From Hyphomicrobiales bacterium (GTDB taxonomy: Bacteria; Pseudomonadota; Alphaproteobacteria; Rhizobiales; Rhizobiaceae), in contig UCII01000016.1 in the NCBI GenBank assembly GCA_900472485.1, positions 46,297 through 110,296 on the forward strand: a DNA stretch of 64,000 nucleotides. Direction: 5' to 3'. Below, piece after piece: positions 44,301-52,216 of the stretch. The notes beneath the pieces were generated by a model, which saw only the letters and a program-made list of their open reading frames with translations, was not told the origin of the DNA and ran no database searches. The position numbers and the translations under genes are program-made. The number at the start of each line of letters is the position of its first letter. Positions within the stretch are counted from its first letter, which is position 1.

Positions 44301-44543
44301 CGCCAACCGATGGCCATCGTAGTGATCGGCGGTGTGGTGATGTCGACCCTGCTCAGCCTCATCGTCATCCCGGTCATCTTCACCTTCGTCGACGATCTGG
44401 AAAAAGTGCTCAAGCGGCTCCTGGGTTGGACAGGTCTGGTCCATGAAAATCCCGAGGACGAAGCAGCGCCGCAAGCATCCAATGATGGTCGGGCGATCGC
44501 ATTTAAATCGGTGCATTCGACCAGGGGACAGGGTCATCGATGA
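41382..44543 (+). CDS. RND efflux pump, HAE1 family
   Basis: This 1053-aa inner-membrane proton antiporter has TM1 at about residues 11-30 and a first porter domain with NFPDMDLPTITVTAKLDGAAPTQLETEV. The TM4 proton-relay pair Asp-Asp is in VVGILVDDAIVEIEN (about residue 400). FxGIP-like sequence near TFMSGIPGL and a second half with VTKNSILLIEYA (TM10) follow. Family length is normal. It shares one base with adaptor copy 2 (TGATG), so the pair is coupled. No outer-membrane factor gene is in the window. Confidence 0.95.
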   Translation: MNFSAFSIRNPVPAILLFVMLAVGGLLAFRHLAIQNFPDMDLPTITVTAKLDGAAPTQLETEVARTIEDSLAALSYLDHITTTITDGTVSIKVSFKLEKDSEAALNEVRNAVDSVKADLPSQMETPSVTKVTVQSSALVTYAIRSTDLNETELSWFVDNDLTKALLSVQGVGQVNRIGGIDREVHVDLDPSTMASFGVTAATVSAQLKAVQADTSGGLGEIGGNRQTLRTLGALPSVETLKALRIPLANGQQARLDDVASVTDSFAERSSIAYLDGKPVIAVEIKRSNGFSDSGVAADVSAAIKRFAAAHPNVRIDEAYSTIGRIMDNYHGSMDMLYEGAILAIVVVWLFLRDWRATILSAVALPLSVIPTFLIMYLAGFSLNIVTLLALSLVVGILVDDAIVEIENIARHLQMGKRPMDAALEAANEIGLAVIATTFTLVAVFLPTAFMSGIPGLVFRQFGITAAVAVLASLVVARLLTPMMAAYFMKAHSTEQKDGRIMRAYMAVAKAALDHRKTTVAVTAVVVALSLATIPLLKSGFIPASDDARTQITLTMQPGATIEQTDAMTKRAADIVGKLRDVTRVFSSVGTASSNGGGPNVTTTSDIGSATIVAVLTPIADRDRKQPAIENDIRRALAVLPGVRIEVGSGGNGTKLDITLASDDANALDSAGTALEEQLRTLQGIGAVTSTAARQAPEIQITPDFARAAALGVTSNAIASAVRVATNGEYSSDLPKLNLPQRQIPIVVRFSPEARTNLDDIKNMRVAGTNGNVDLGSIADIRIGGSPSEIDRIDRMRNVTVSVELNGRILGDVNREAKALPALQHLPPGVTLVEQGELQRSSELFQSFALAMAIGVFCIYAVLVLLFHDFLQPLTLLMALPLSLGGALVPLVVTGTSFSMPAVIGLLMLMGVVTKNSILLIEYAIMSRQQGMSRFDALVDACHKRARPIVMTTIAMASGMLPAALSLTGGDSSFRQPMAIVVIGGVVMSTLLSLIVIPVIFTFVDDLEKVLKRLLGWTGLVHENPEDEAAPQASNDGRAIAFKSVHSTRGQGHR

Positions 44544-44673
44544 TCTGTTCTCGGCATCGGCAAGTCATTGGTCGAACGCAACCGCGCCAACAGAGCAATG
44601 CCTGCCGATGCTTATAGCAACCTCTTCGGTCGCGTTCCTCCCCCCGGAACAAGACCGCGGGACGTGTACCCCC

Positions 44674-44698
44674 CGCAGGCGGCATGATGCCGCCTGCG
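44674..44698 (+). terminator. Hairpin after the RND pump
   Basis: Perfect 11-bp stem CGCAGGCGGCA-TGA-TGCCGCCTGCG in the 236-base gap between the pump and the DedA gene. It is strong, but without a T-run directly after it. It probably separates the two operons. Confidence 0.7.
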
Positions 44699-44779
44699 CG
44701 TCCTGCTCATTTCTGGGATTGAGCTGCGAGACGCTCTTGCATCGCGATGGGAGCGCGGCGGCCAACTAAGGAAGGTATC

Positions 44780-45403
44780 ATGCCTGACACGCTTACCTCA
44801 GATCCACTCGCCGCGCTTATTCCGACTATAACCGCTTTCGGAGTCGTAACCCTGATGATCGCGACATTCCTGGAGCGGCTCATATTGGTAATTCCATCCC
44901 ACATATTGCTCGTGGTGATTGGGGTGGCGGCGGCCGAAGGGAGTTTCTCGCTGCCCACAGCTCTGGCCTTCAGCCTGATTGGCAGCGTGCTGGGTTGCCT
45001 GCCTTTATACTTGATTGGAAGGGCGGTGGGCGAGCATCGCTCGGGCCGCTTTATCGAAGAGACAGCGCGCATGATTGGGATTTCATCGGAAAAATATCGC
45101 CGATGGGAAGATCGATTTCGCTCTAATGAACAGTCAATCGCGCTGATCGCGCAGTTGGTCCCCACCGTGCGGATCATGGCGCCAGGCATTGCAGGATTGT
45201 TGCGGACGAAATTTTTGCAGTTTGTCAGTGCGACAACGCTAGGAGTTCTGCTGTGGGACGGGCTTTTTATCGCGGTGGGATATATCTCCGCGCTCATGAA
45301 TGGAGATACGAATACGTCGGTTTTGGCGCTCAAGACCGTGATCGGGCTCAGCGTCATCGAAGGACTGGTGGTCTTGGGCTGGCGCTGGAAGGCATGGGCG
45401 TGA
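44780..45403 (+). CDS. DedA-family membrane protein
   Basis: This 207-aa DedA/SNARE-associated-type protein has five or six helices. It carries the family core FSLIGSVLGCLPLYLIGRAVG, the F-x-R-F/VR-region DRFRSNEQSIALIAQLVPTVRIMAPGIAGLLR (about residues 115-147) and a last helix near IGLSVIEGLVVLG. DedA proteins flip undecaprenyl phosphate or phosphatidylethanolamine. AAGGAAG precedes the ATG at 44780. Its stop shares a base with the next start, so it is coupled to the phospholipid methyltransferase gene. Confidence 0.9.
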   Translation: MPDTLTSDPLAALIPTITAFGVVTLMIATFLERLILVIPSHILLVVIGVAAAEGSFSLPTALAFSLIGSVLGCLPLYLIGRAVGEHRSGRFIEETARMIGISSEKYRRWEDRFRSNEQSIALIAQLVPTVRIMAPGIAGLLRTKFLQFVSATTLGVLLWDGLFIAVGYISALMNGDTNTSVLALKTVIGLSVIEGLVVLGWRWKAWA

Positions 45404-46056
45404 TGAACTTCATTCATCACCCGATCTTGGATCACCTTCTCTTTATCCGAGCATTGATCGCCGATCCGCATCGGGTTGCGGCGATTGCGCCCTCAAGCAA
45501 CGCGCTCGCGCGATTGATGACGTCGGAGATTTCGCCATCCGCTGGATCCGTGCTGGAGCTGGGGCCAGGGACTGGAGTCTTCACGCGAGCTCTTCTCGAG
45601 CGTGGCGTGCGGTCAAGTGATCTGACGCTTGTCGAACGTGGGGAGGAATTTGCTCAACGCCTCGAAATCGAGTTTCCTGAAGCGCGTATTCTCCAATTGG
45701 ACGCCGCGAAAATTGCCAACGAAAATCTTTTCCCCAATGGATCGGTTGGTGCAGTGATATGCGGTCTGCCGCTTCTGTCAATGCCACCTCGCAAAGTCAT
45801 CAAAATTCTCGCCGGCGCGTTCTCTTATCTGCAACCTGGTGGCGCGTTCTATCAATTCACGTATAGCCGAAGATGTCCGATACCACGCCCTATAGTTGAT
45901 CGGCTGGGCCTGAAGGCTAGGCGTATTGGCGGCACATTGAGAAATCTGCCACCTGCTGCAGTCTACAGGATAACAAGGCGAGGGATATCCAAGCAGTTTA
46001 TCGACGTTCACGCTCAGGCGCGGAAGCAATCCTCCTGCTCAAAATTCATGGGGTGA
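45403..46056 (+). CDS. pmtA: Phospholipid N-methyltransferase (PmtA-like)
   Basis: This 217-aa SAM-dependent methyltransferase is of the rhizobial PmtA type, which converts phosphatidylethanolamine toward phosphatidylcholine. Segments are FIRALIADPHRVAAIAPSSNALARLM, the SAM site VLELGPGTGVFTRALL (about residue 48), ICGLPLLSMP and QPGGAFYQFTY. Length and motif order fit PmtA rather than rRNA dimethylases. It lies between a DedA transporter and a lipoprotein hydrolase with 1- and 4-nt overlaps, which supports membrane-lipid work. Confidence 0.85.
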   Translation: MNFIHHPILDHLLFIRALIADPHRVAAIAPSSNALARLMTSEISPSAGSVLELGPGTGVFTRALLERGVRSSDLTLVERGEEFAQRLEIEFPEARILQLDAAKIANENLFPNGSVGAVICGLPLLSMPPRKVIKILAGAFSYLQPGGAFYQFTYSRRCPIPRPIVDRLGLKARRIGGTLRNLPPAAVYRITRRGISKQFIDVHAQARKQSSCSKFMG

Positions 46057-47165
46057 GCGCAATCCGCCCGTTCATTCTTCCGTTACTGATTTGTCTGGGT
46101 CTGAGTGCATGTGCCACTCGACCGACCGATTCCGTATTGCAGCCGATTAAAAAGGAGGCTGGTTTACATCAGATCACACTTCTCGCTGCCACGAACCGAA
46201 CGAGAGAGGGCAGCGGCTATTCCAGTGAACGCGGTGAAAAATTGACATTTGAGCTGTTTCAATTGTCGATCCCTCCCAATCATAAGCGCTCGCAGATCGA
46301 ATATCCCGTCGCAGCCGCAGATCCAAACAGGTCGATGGCGATAACTGTTCGCAAGACACTGGAGAAGCGAAGTTTTGTCCAGGAGGCGGCAATTCCGTCG
46401 GACGATGGAACGGTAGGCATTTTTGTTCATGGCTATAACTACACCTACCAGGAAAGTCTTTATCGGTTGGCTCAGATCGCAGCCGATGCTCCTTTCGGCG
46501 GACATCCTATACTTTTCTCCTGGCCATCCGAGGGACGCATGGCAGGATATCTGGCAGATAGGGATGCGGCCCTTTCTTCGCGAGACGATCTGTCCTGGCT
46601 TGTCACTTCGATAGCTGGCGCCTCCTCTGCGAAAAGGATTGTCTTGTTCGGTCATAGTGTCGGAGCGTTTCTCATAATGGAAACGCTGAGACAGCTCAAA
46701 CTTGAGGGACGCGAAGACGTTCTCAACAGGTTGATGGTGGTGCTCGCCGCGCCGGATATCGATGACGACCTGTTCCGCTCGCAGATCAAGGCCGTCGGGC
46801 ACATGAAAATACCCATCACCATTTTCGTATCGAAGAACGACAAGGCACTTGCCATTTCAAGCATACTGGGTGGAGAGCGCGGGCGCATTGGCCGCCTAAA
46901 TGTCGACAGTCCTGGCGTGAAGGCCGCAGCGGAACGGTATGGTCTGCGCATCATTGATATTACCGCTATCAATGGTCCAGATGGGTTGGGCCACGACAGA
47001 TATGCAGCCCTGTTCGGTCGAGGATCTCAGGATATGCCGAACAATTTGCCAAGTGCCGGCGCCTATGTTTTCGACGTCACTAGGCCCGCAGGGGCAACTC
47101 CCTTCAATCTTGCTGTAGCGGCCGATAGCGCCGATTTGACCCGGCGTTCGCCAGCTAGTCGATAG
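46053..47165 (+). CDS. DUF900-type alpha/beta hydrolase lipoprotein
   Basis: This 370-aa protein has a lipoprotein signal (lipobox LSAC at about residue 20) and then a DUF900 alpha/beta hydrolase domain. The domain shows VGIFVHGYNYTYQESLYRLAQIA, LFSWPSEGRMAGYLADRDAA, nucleophile elbow FGHSVGAFLIMETLR and VVLAAPDIDDDLF. The start is GTG at 46053 within GTGA, overlapping the pmtA stop by 4 nt. It is probably an envelope-anchored esterase or lipase acting with the DedA/PmtA pair. Confidence 0.88.
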   Translation: MSAIRPFILPLLICLGLSACATRPTDSVLQPIKKEAGLHQITLLAATNRTREGSGYSSERGEKLTFELFQLSIPPNHKRSQIEYPVAAADPNRSMAITVRKTLEKRSFVQEAAIPSDDGTVGIFVHGYNYTYQESLYRLAQIAADAPFGGHPILFSWPSEGRMAGYLADRDAALSSRDDLSWLVTSIAGASSAKRIVLFGHSVGAFLIMETLRQLKLEGREDVLNRLMVVLAAPDIDDDLFRSQIKAVGHMKIPITIFVSKNDKALAISSILGGERGRIGRLNVDSPGVKAAAERYGLRIIDITAINGPDGLGHDRYAALFGRGSQDMPNNLPSAGAYVFDVTRPAGATPFNLAVAADSADLTRRSPASR

Positions 47166-47178
47166 AAGGGAATTGTGG

Positions 47179-48069
47179 ATGATTGGTTCTGTGGAGTTCG
47201 ACCCTGGTGCAGTCAGGCGCGCAGAGCATTCCGCATTTTCACATGACCATGGATGCTGGCGATCAGTGCGGGCCGACGTCGTCCGCAGGACCGGCATTGG
47301 GCGACAGGAAACGAACATTTCCGCCGACAATCATGCGATCCTCTTGAACATCCTGGGCGTTGCGAAAGAGGGTGAAGATTATCTGGATGGCCGCAGGGTC
47401 GCATTTAAGCAAAGACCGGCCGGATCGCTGTCATTTGTTCCGGCAGACCATAGCTGGAGCGGCTGGGACGATGGCGATCCGACAGCGGCCTACGTGTTCA
47501 TCACCATTGGCAAGAAATTTATCCAGGATCGTTTCGAGAATGTACCCGGAACTGATCTTGACCGGCTGGCGCCAACGATCGGTTTTGAAGATCCGTTGAT
47601 TCAATACGCCGCCCGCAGCATCTGCTCGGAGATAGGCCAGGGGGATCCCTTGGCTAATATGATGGTCGAGAACCATGCGAGTACGATTTTTGGGCGACTG
47701 TTTCGTCTTTCGGGCCATAGGCGTCAGTACCTCAAAGGCGGCCTTTCGCCAGCGGTCCTGAAGCGCCTGATCGACAAAATTGACGCTTCATTGGACGGAT
47801 CTTTGAGCCTGACCGAACTTGCTCACGAGGCGGGCTTGAGCGAGCATTACATGTCGAAAGCGTTTCGGCATTCGACCGGCTTGCCGCCGCACGCGTTCAT
47901 CATCCGAAGACGAGTCGAGCGCGCGAGCGAAATGCTCCGCTATTCGGACCGGCAGATAACCGAGATCGCCTATGCATGCGGGTTCTCAAGCCCCAGCCAT
48001 TTTGCGGCTGCTTTCCGTCGCGTGATCGGTAGCACGCCAAAGCGATATAGAGCAGATTGGAAGGCATAA
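47179..48069 (+). CDS. AraC-family transcriptional regulator
   Basis: This 296-aa regulator has a C-terminal AraC DNA-binding domain with SLSLTELAHEAGLSEHYMSKAFRHSTGLPPHAFII and ITEIAYACGFSSPSHFAAAFRRVIGSTPKRYR (two HTHs, residues 200-290). The N-terminal ligand domain is unfamiliar. AAGGGA lies seven bases before the ATG at 47179. It stands between the envelope operon and the MFS gene and could control either one. Confidence 0.92.
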   Translation: MIGSVEFDPGAVRRAEHSAFSHDHGCWRSVRADVVRRTGIGRQETNISADNHAILLNILGVAKEGEDYLDGRRVAFKQRPAGSLSFVPADHSWSGWDDGDPTAAYVFITIGKKFIQDRFENVPGTDLDRLAPTIGFEDPLIQYAARSICSEIGQGDPLANMMVENHASTIFGRLFRLSGHRRQYLKGGLSPAVLKRLIDKIDASLDGSLSLTELAHEAGLSEHYMSKAFRHSTGLPPHAFIIRRRVERASEMLRYSDRQITEIAYACGFSSPSHFAAAFRRVIGSTPKRYRADWKA

Positions 48070-48177
48070 GCCCCCCGACCGCCCGAGCAGATTACAACCG
48101 GATTTTGAAAGCGGGATCTCCCATCATTCGTTAGCCTCACCCGCCACGCAGCGCTGCGTCTCTAATTTGGTGGGTAT

Positions 48178-49431
48178 ATGAACAAAGATGCCGATATTGC
48201 ACCGGATCAAAGCAGATTGCGATCATTGCGGTGCTTCTTTCTCCTAAGCATCTTCTTTGCGGCAACTGGGCGCAATGCCTACTATGTCGGGACAATCTGG
48301 ATACTTGCGGCGTCAGACAACAATGCCGGCTTCATTGCCCTATTCCTAGCCCTGGGCAGCATCTCCGAGTTTTTGGCGAGCGCGCCGGCTGGATATCTCG
48401 TCGACTGCTTCGATCGCCGGATGCTCTGTACGGTAGCCGATGTGAGCAGGATCGTGGTCGTGCTGACGACATCTGCAGCGCTCATCCTGTACAGCTCCTA
48501 CTACGCGCTGTGCGGTTCGGTGATTTTCTATGCAATGGCCGACCGGCTGTATCTAGCGGCCTCTTCGGCAATCGTGCCTTCTATTACGCGGCTAGAGCGC
48601 CTAGTAGCCCTCAATTCACTGGCGTACGTCGCCATGCAGGCGGGCAACATGCTGGCAGCGATCGCGGCCGGTTGGCTTCTCAGTGCCGCGCCTTGGGCGT
48701 CGTGCTTCCTCTTAGCCGCTGTCACGTTTGCGATTTCGATGCTAAGCATGCCCCGTAGCGCGGACCACATCCGAACGCTTCCGGTTGACTATCGCCGTCC
48801 TGTGCAAGCGTCATTGAAGGCGTGCGAAGGCGAGGGCACAAGCCGCCTGCCGCCGCTTCTGATTGTCAGCTATGTATTGATCTACGCCATGGGCATGCTG
48901 ATCAGCGCGCTCATATCGAAGTTCGTGCTCCAGGAGCTGCAAGGGACTTCGCTGGAGTTCGGCACGCTGGAATTCTGCTGGGCCGCCGGTGCGATCATCA
49001 GCATGCTTATCTTGACGCTCAGGCGATTCAGCAAAGCCGATGGCCGCTTTATCCCGATCATCGTCCTTTTGTGTGGCTCCGCCATGGCAGTCTTCTATCC
49101 AGCGCGGAATCTCGGCGTTGCCTACGCATTGATGGCGATTCTCGGCGCTGGCTATAACTTGTCGCGGGTGCTGATTGATGTCGAGATACAGAGGCTCGTA
49201 TCAGGCGCGAAGCTGGGACGAGCAAAGGGTTGGATGCATGCTGCCTGCATGGGCTTCAGCCTCATTCTCTATGCAGGTCTCGCCGGTGCCGGGGACGCGC
49301 TCGGTCCGTCGGCAGCGTTCCTTGCTTTTGGAAGCGGAATGATCGCCTGTGTTGCCGCCGGCTATGCACTGACCTTCGCGAAATCAAGAACCTCATCACG
49401 TCGGGGACTGCCGTCATGCCTGGACCAATAA
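48178..49431 (+). CDS. MFS exporter
   Basis: This 417-aa major facilitator protein has twelve predicted helices. It has AGYLVDCFDRRMLCTVADVSR in loop 2-3 (motif A region), and a second half that begins after a cytoplasmic loop near residues 195-225. It resembles small-molecule exporters of the enterobactin-exporter type (MFS_3). Its stop overlaps the start of the unrecognised 470-aa protein by 16 nt, so the two are probably made together. Confidence 0.87.
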   Translation: MNKDADIAPDQSRLRSLRCFFLLSIFFAATGRNAYYVGTIWILAASDNNAGFIALFLALGSISEFLASAPAGYLVDCFDRRMLCTVADVSRIVVVLTTSAALILYSSYYALCGSVIFYAMADRLYLAASSAIVPSITRLERLVALNSLAYVAMQAGNMLAAIAAGWLLSAAPWASCFLLAAVTFAISMLSMPRSADHIRTLPVDYRRPVQASLKACEGEGTSRLPPLLIVSYVLIYAMGMLISALISKFVLQELQGTSLEFGTLEFCWAAGAIISMLILTLRRFSKADGRFIPIIVLLCGSAMAVFYPARNLGVAYALMAILGAGYNLSRVLIDVEIQRLVSGAKLGRAKGWMHAACMGFSLILYAGLAGAGDALGPSAAFLAFGSGMIACVAAGYALTFAKSRTSSRRGLPSCLDQ

Positions 49432-50828
49432 ATGATATCGCCCCACAGCTTAACAAGCACGCCGTATTGGAATTAATCGGTGCCCTGTTTCCGTGGATCG
49501 CCGAGTTCCGACAACAAAGTCTGGCGGACTATGCTCGAACTGTGTTCGACGCCGAACCGCATGCAAGCAGTTCCGATGTCCGGTGCCACGCCGTGGAGCT
49601 TCTCCAGCGATGTATCCTCAGGGCGGCCGGGAATTGGGGATTTTCGGATCGCCGGGCCCGTTCCATCGCCGTGGAAATCGGCAATGCCCCTGTCATGCAA
49701 TCCGGCCCGCACCTGCATTTGCTGATCGAGCCGGACGCCTATTACACGCATCTCTTCAGCCTGATGGGTCTAAAGGCGCATCGTCGTTCGGCTTACGTCT
49801 CCTATGCCGTATCGACAGTCAAATTCGTTGAACGCGGTCGAAAAGGACCCGGTTGGCTGAAACTCGGCGGCGAGGCGATCAACCTCTTCGGATTGAGTCG
49901 GAGTCAGATGATTCCCTACAGCATTCTCGCGCAAAACGGCCCCTATCGCTTCATCCTTAAAAACTTTGATCGCACCGATGGCGATGGAGAGCTTGTCGAG
50001 CGGCTGCGGTCGATACTCCCGCAACATGAGTTCTCGTCCGCCGCGCTCGCGATCAAGCAGGCCAATGCCTTCCTTTGGAAGCAATACTTTGATGCAGATA
50101 TCGACTTCCTGCAGATCGATGATGACGATGTGGCCGATCTTGTGGTCGAACATCTTCAGGATGGCACCTCCTGGCTGGCCCGAAACCTGTTTGGAGATCG
50201 CCGCTTCGTGCAAGTTCTGCTTGCCTCCGTGGAGGTCCTTGCTGAGGGCCCCTGGCAAGACTGGTTAAAGAATACCACCGACTTGTTCTGGGGCAGCGAT
50301 CGCGGCCATCTCTTTCCGCTGCGGGTGGCAGGTTCCCGGCTTGAAGCAAGAGGAGCGGAGGCTTTTTCGCTTGAATTCGCAGCGGATGCAATCATCGAGG
50401 CGCTGCAGGAGCGCAAGATCATCCCGAATCTTCTTTTAATGTTCATCGTCACAGCGATATTGCCGGGCGTGCGTGTACTCGGCGGCAGCCGACACACCGT
50501 CTACTACCCCCTTATGCGCTTTGCCGTGTGCCGTGCACTCGCTATGAACGGTGATCACGAACTATGCACCGTGATTGCTGCCGACCGAAAGCCCAGCATC
50601 TGGGGACATCGCGTACTGTTGGATAATGTCGAGCCCTTCCGCGAACTCAATTTGCTGGGGCCAGGCAATATCCAGGCGGCACTGAGGAAATATGGTAGCC
50701 TTTCGCTTGACGAGGCTTGCGGGACGCTCGAAAGTTTCGTTGGCGATCCCTTATGGGCCTATCTCAAGGCTCGTTATAATGAAGGCACCGTAAGCGCGAA
50801 CGATCCCGAGTGGGCGTTTGCAAAATAA
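49416..50828 (+). CDS. Unrecognised 470-aa protein paired with an MFS exporter
   Basis: I do not recognise this 470-aa protein. It has no signal peptide or clear transmembrane helix. Notable stretches are NAPVMQSGPHLHLLIEPDAYYTHLFSLMGL (about 90-118), YAVSTVKFVERGRKGPGWLKLGGEAINLFGLSR (about 128-160), and a GVRVLGGSRHTVYYPLMRFAVC segment (about 355) near the C-terminal third. The spread of conserved-looking His, Tyr and Gly residues suggests a soluble enzyme. The start overlaps the MFS exporter stop, so a role in making a small molecule that the exporter removes is a reasonable guess. No cofactor motif is visible. Confidence 0.8.
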   Translation: MPGPINDIAPQLNKHAVLELIGALFPWIAEFRQQSLADYARTVFDAEPHASSSDVRCHAVELLQRCILRAAGNWGFSDRRARSIAVEIGNAPVMQSGPHLHLLIEPDAYYTHLFSLMGLKAHRRSAYVSYAVSTVKFVERGRKGPGWLKLGGEAINLFGLSRSQMIPYSILAQNGPYRFILKNFDRTDGDGELVERLRSILPQHEFSSAALAIKQANAFLWKQYFDADIDFLQIDDDDVADLVVEHLQDGTSWLARNLFGDRRFVQVLLASVEVLAEGPWQDWLKNTTDLFWGSDRGHLFPLRVAGSRLEARGAEAFSLEFAADAIIEALQERKIIPNLLLMFIVTAILPGVRVLGGSRHTVYYPLMRFAVCRALAMNGDHELCTVIAADRKPSIWGHRVLLDNVEPFRELNLLGPGNIQAALRKYGSLSLDEACGTLESFVGDPLWAYLKARYNEGTVSANDPEWAFAK

Positions 50829-50843
50829 TCTCAATTCGTGAGA

Positions 50844-51104
50844 TCAAGCCTTCGGCTTCCTCCCGGCCTTCATCGGCTGCGGCTTATCTCCTGCCGACGG
50901 CTCCGAAAAGAGTTGCGAGACATCGATTGATAGCGCGTTCGCAAGCCGATCCAGCAAATCAATAGAGATATTGTATTGTCCTCTCTCCAGGTCACTGATC
51001 ACGGTCCGATCCACACGCGCGTCCACCGCAAGGTTTTCTTGCGTGAGCTTTTGCGCTGACCTGTAATGTCGCAGATTCCACGCGATGCGCGCACGAGTTT
51101 CCAT
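50844..51104 (-). CDS. Small XRE-family HTH regulator
   Basis: This 86-aa protein is essentially one XRE/Cro helix-turn-helix: RIAWNLRHYRSAQKLTQENLAVDARVDRTVISDLERGQYNISIDLLDRLANALSID, with a basic tail ending GRKPKA. The ATG at 51104 is chosen; a TTG six bases earlier is in frame. It is convergent with the 470-aa gene, with ATCTCA-N5-TGAGAT (50828-50844) at the junction. It is divergent from the second XRE gene. Confidence 0.87.
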   Translation of the reverse strand: METRARIAWNLRHYRSAQKLTQENLAVDARVDRTVISDLERGQYNISIDLLDRLANALSIDVSQLFSEPSAGDKPQPMKAGRKPKA

Positions 51105-51249
51105 GCGCAATGGGCAACATCTTGCATAGCCTTAATCCATGGAATATATCCGACATATTGTCTTTTCAGCTCCAAGTTCGGAGCATTTGGCACTCCTGCT
51201 GCTCCCTAGTGATGTTGCGAGCGGCCTCTCTCAGATAAGGGCAAACGCG

Positions 51250-51729
51250 ATGCATGATCGGGTAGAAAAGCGGTTTGCTAACAGCGCTCGGACTAGGGTC
51301 TTTCGGGCCGAAGAGCAGAGCAGCCAAGCATCGCATCCGGTCGATATCCATGTAGGGCAGCAGCTTCGCATCAGACGGATTCATTCCAACCTGTCGCAAA
51401 CCGAACTCGGTGAGAAGGTTGGCTTGAGCTATCAGCAGGTTCAGAAATACGAGAGTGGCAAGAACCGCATCAGCGCATCGATGCTCTATGAGATTGCAAG
51501 CGAACTTAACGTTCCGGTTGGCTGTTTTTTCGACGGGCTGCCGCGACCGGGATCAGGGGAGGGGGTGACTATCGCTCCCGACGCAGATGAGCGCATTGCA
51601 TATCTCGCCACCGCAGAAGGGCGCCGCTTTGTCGAGGAAATGCTTCGCCTGCCGCCAAAGCTCAGGACGCGGACACTGGCCGTAATCAGGGCGATCGCAG
51701 GAGATGAAAACAACGGCGAGGGCGGTTGA
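51250..51729 (+). CDS. XRE-family regulator of the rhizobial PraR-like type
   Basis: This 159-aa regulator has an N-terminal extension and an HTH, VDIHVGQQLRIRRIHSNLSQTELGEKVGLSYQQVQKYESGKNRISASMLYEIASELNVPVGCFFDG (about 33-98). The tail ends in LRLPPKLRTRTLAVIRAIAGDE. This QQVQKYE-type subgroup is common in rhizobia. The ATG at 51250 is the most likely; the frame stays open upstream to 51139 without a good ribosome site. The target is unknown. Confidence 0.88.
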   Translation: MHDRVEKRFANSARTRVFRAEEQSSQASHPVDIHVGQQLRIRRIHSNLSQTELGEKVGLSYQQVQKYESGKNRISASMLYEIASELNVPVGCFFDGLPRPGSGEGVTIAPDADERIAYLATAEGRRFVEEMLRLPPKLRTRTLAVIRAIAGDENNGEGG

Positions 51730-51764
51730 ACCGATCCTTCAGAGAAGTCGCTTCCGTGCGCAAT

Positions 51765-52046
51765 TTAAGCTCTGGCACGAGCTTCCTGTCGATTAATGTT
51801 TGTGCCTCGTCCATAACCTGCCGATGCGGTTACGCTTGGCCGAGTATCGATTAGAGCCTCATGCACCTTGGCGCGGAAGCATTCGTCATGGGCTTCCGGA
51901 TCGGCAGTCAAGCCAACCGGCAAGCCGCCCTCCTTGGCGACACGGGTCAGGAAGATTCGAACGGCATCCGAAACGGACAAGCCGAAATTGGCTAGAGTTT
52001 CGGTGGCGTCGGCTTTTAGTTTTTCATCGACTCGAGTGTGCAGCAT
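51765..52046 (-). CDS. RelB/DinJ-family antitoxin without a visible toxin
   Basis: This 93-aa ribbon-helix-helix antitoxin has MLHTRVDEKLKADATETLANFGLSVSDAVRIFLTRVAKEGGLPVGL, the standard RelB/DinJ opening, and a longer variable tail. Normally a RelE/YafQ toxin gene follows within a few bases. Here the sequence after the stop is the 3' end of the XRE gene on the other strand, with no toxin. A perfect palindrome at 52100-52115 lies about 54 bases upstream, where autoregulation is expected. It is probably an orphan after toxin loss. Confidence 0.85.
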   Translation of the reverse strand: MLHTRVDEKLKADATETLANFGLSVSDAVRIFLTRVAKEGGLPVGLTADPEAHDECFRAKVHEALIDTRPSVTASAGYGRGTNINRQEARARA

Positions 52047-52099
52047 GGATGTGTGCGGGCATTGCCAGTGCTCATGATCTCCGCATCCATCCATTTATT

Positions 52100-52115
52100 T
52101 ATCTCAATTGAGATA
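52100..52115. promoter_or_regulatory. Perfect palindrome upstream of the RelB/DinJ gene
   Basis: TATCTCAATTGAGATA is a 16-bp perfect palindrome 54 bases before the antitoxin start at 52046. RHH antitoxins bind such dyads in their own promoter. The related half-site ATCTCA also occurs at 50828-50844. Confidence 0.6.
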
Positions 52116-52216
52116 CATTCAAAAGTTTACAGCTTGTAACGCCTCGATCTCTGTGAAGTATCTTAAAGGTAAGGGACTGGGTTGCCATTCCGCTGAAGAT
52201 TGGATTGGTTTTAGCC

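Noticed and set aside
45403..46056. The pmtA-like gene as an rRNA adenine dimethylase
   Set aside because: The length, the PSS-A-LAR-M opening and the lipid-gene context fit the phospholipid methyltransferase better.
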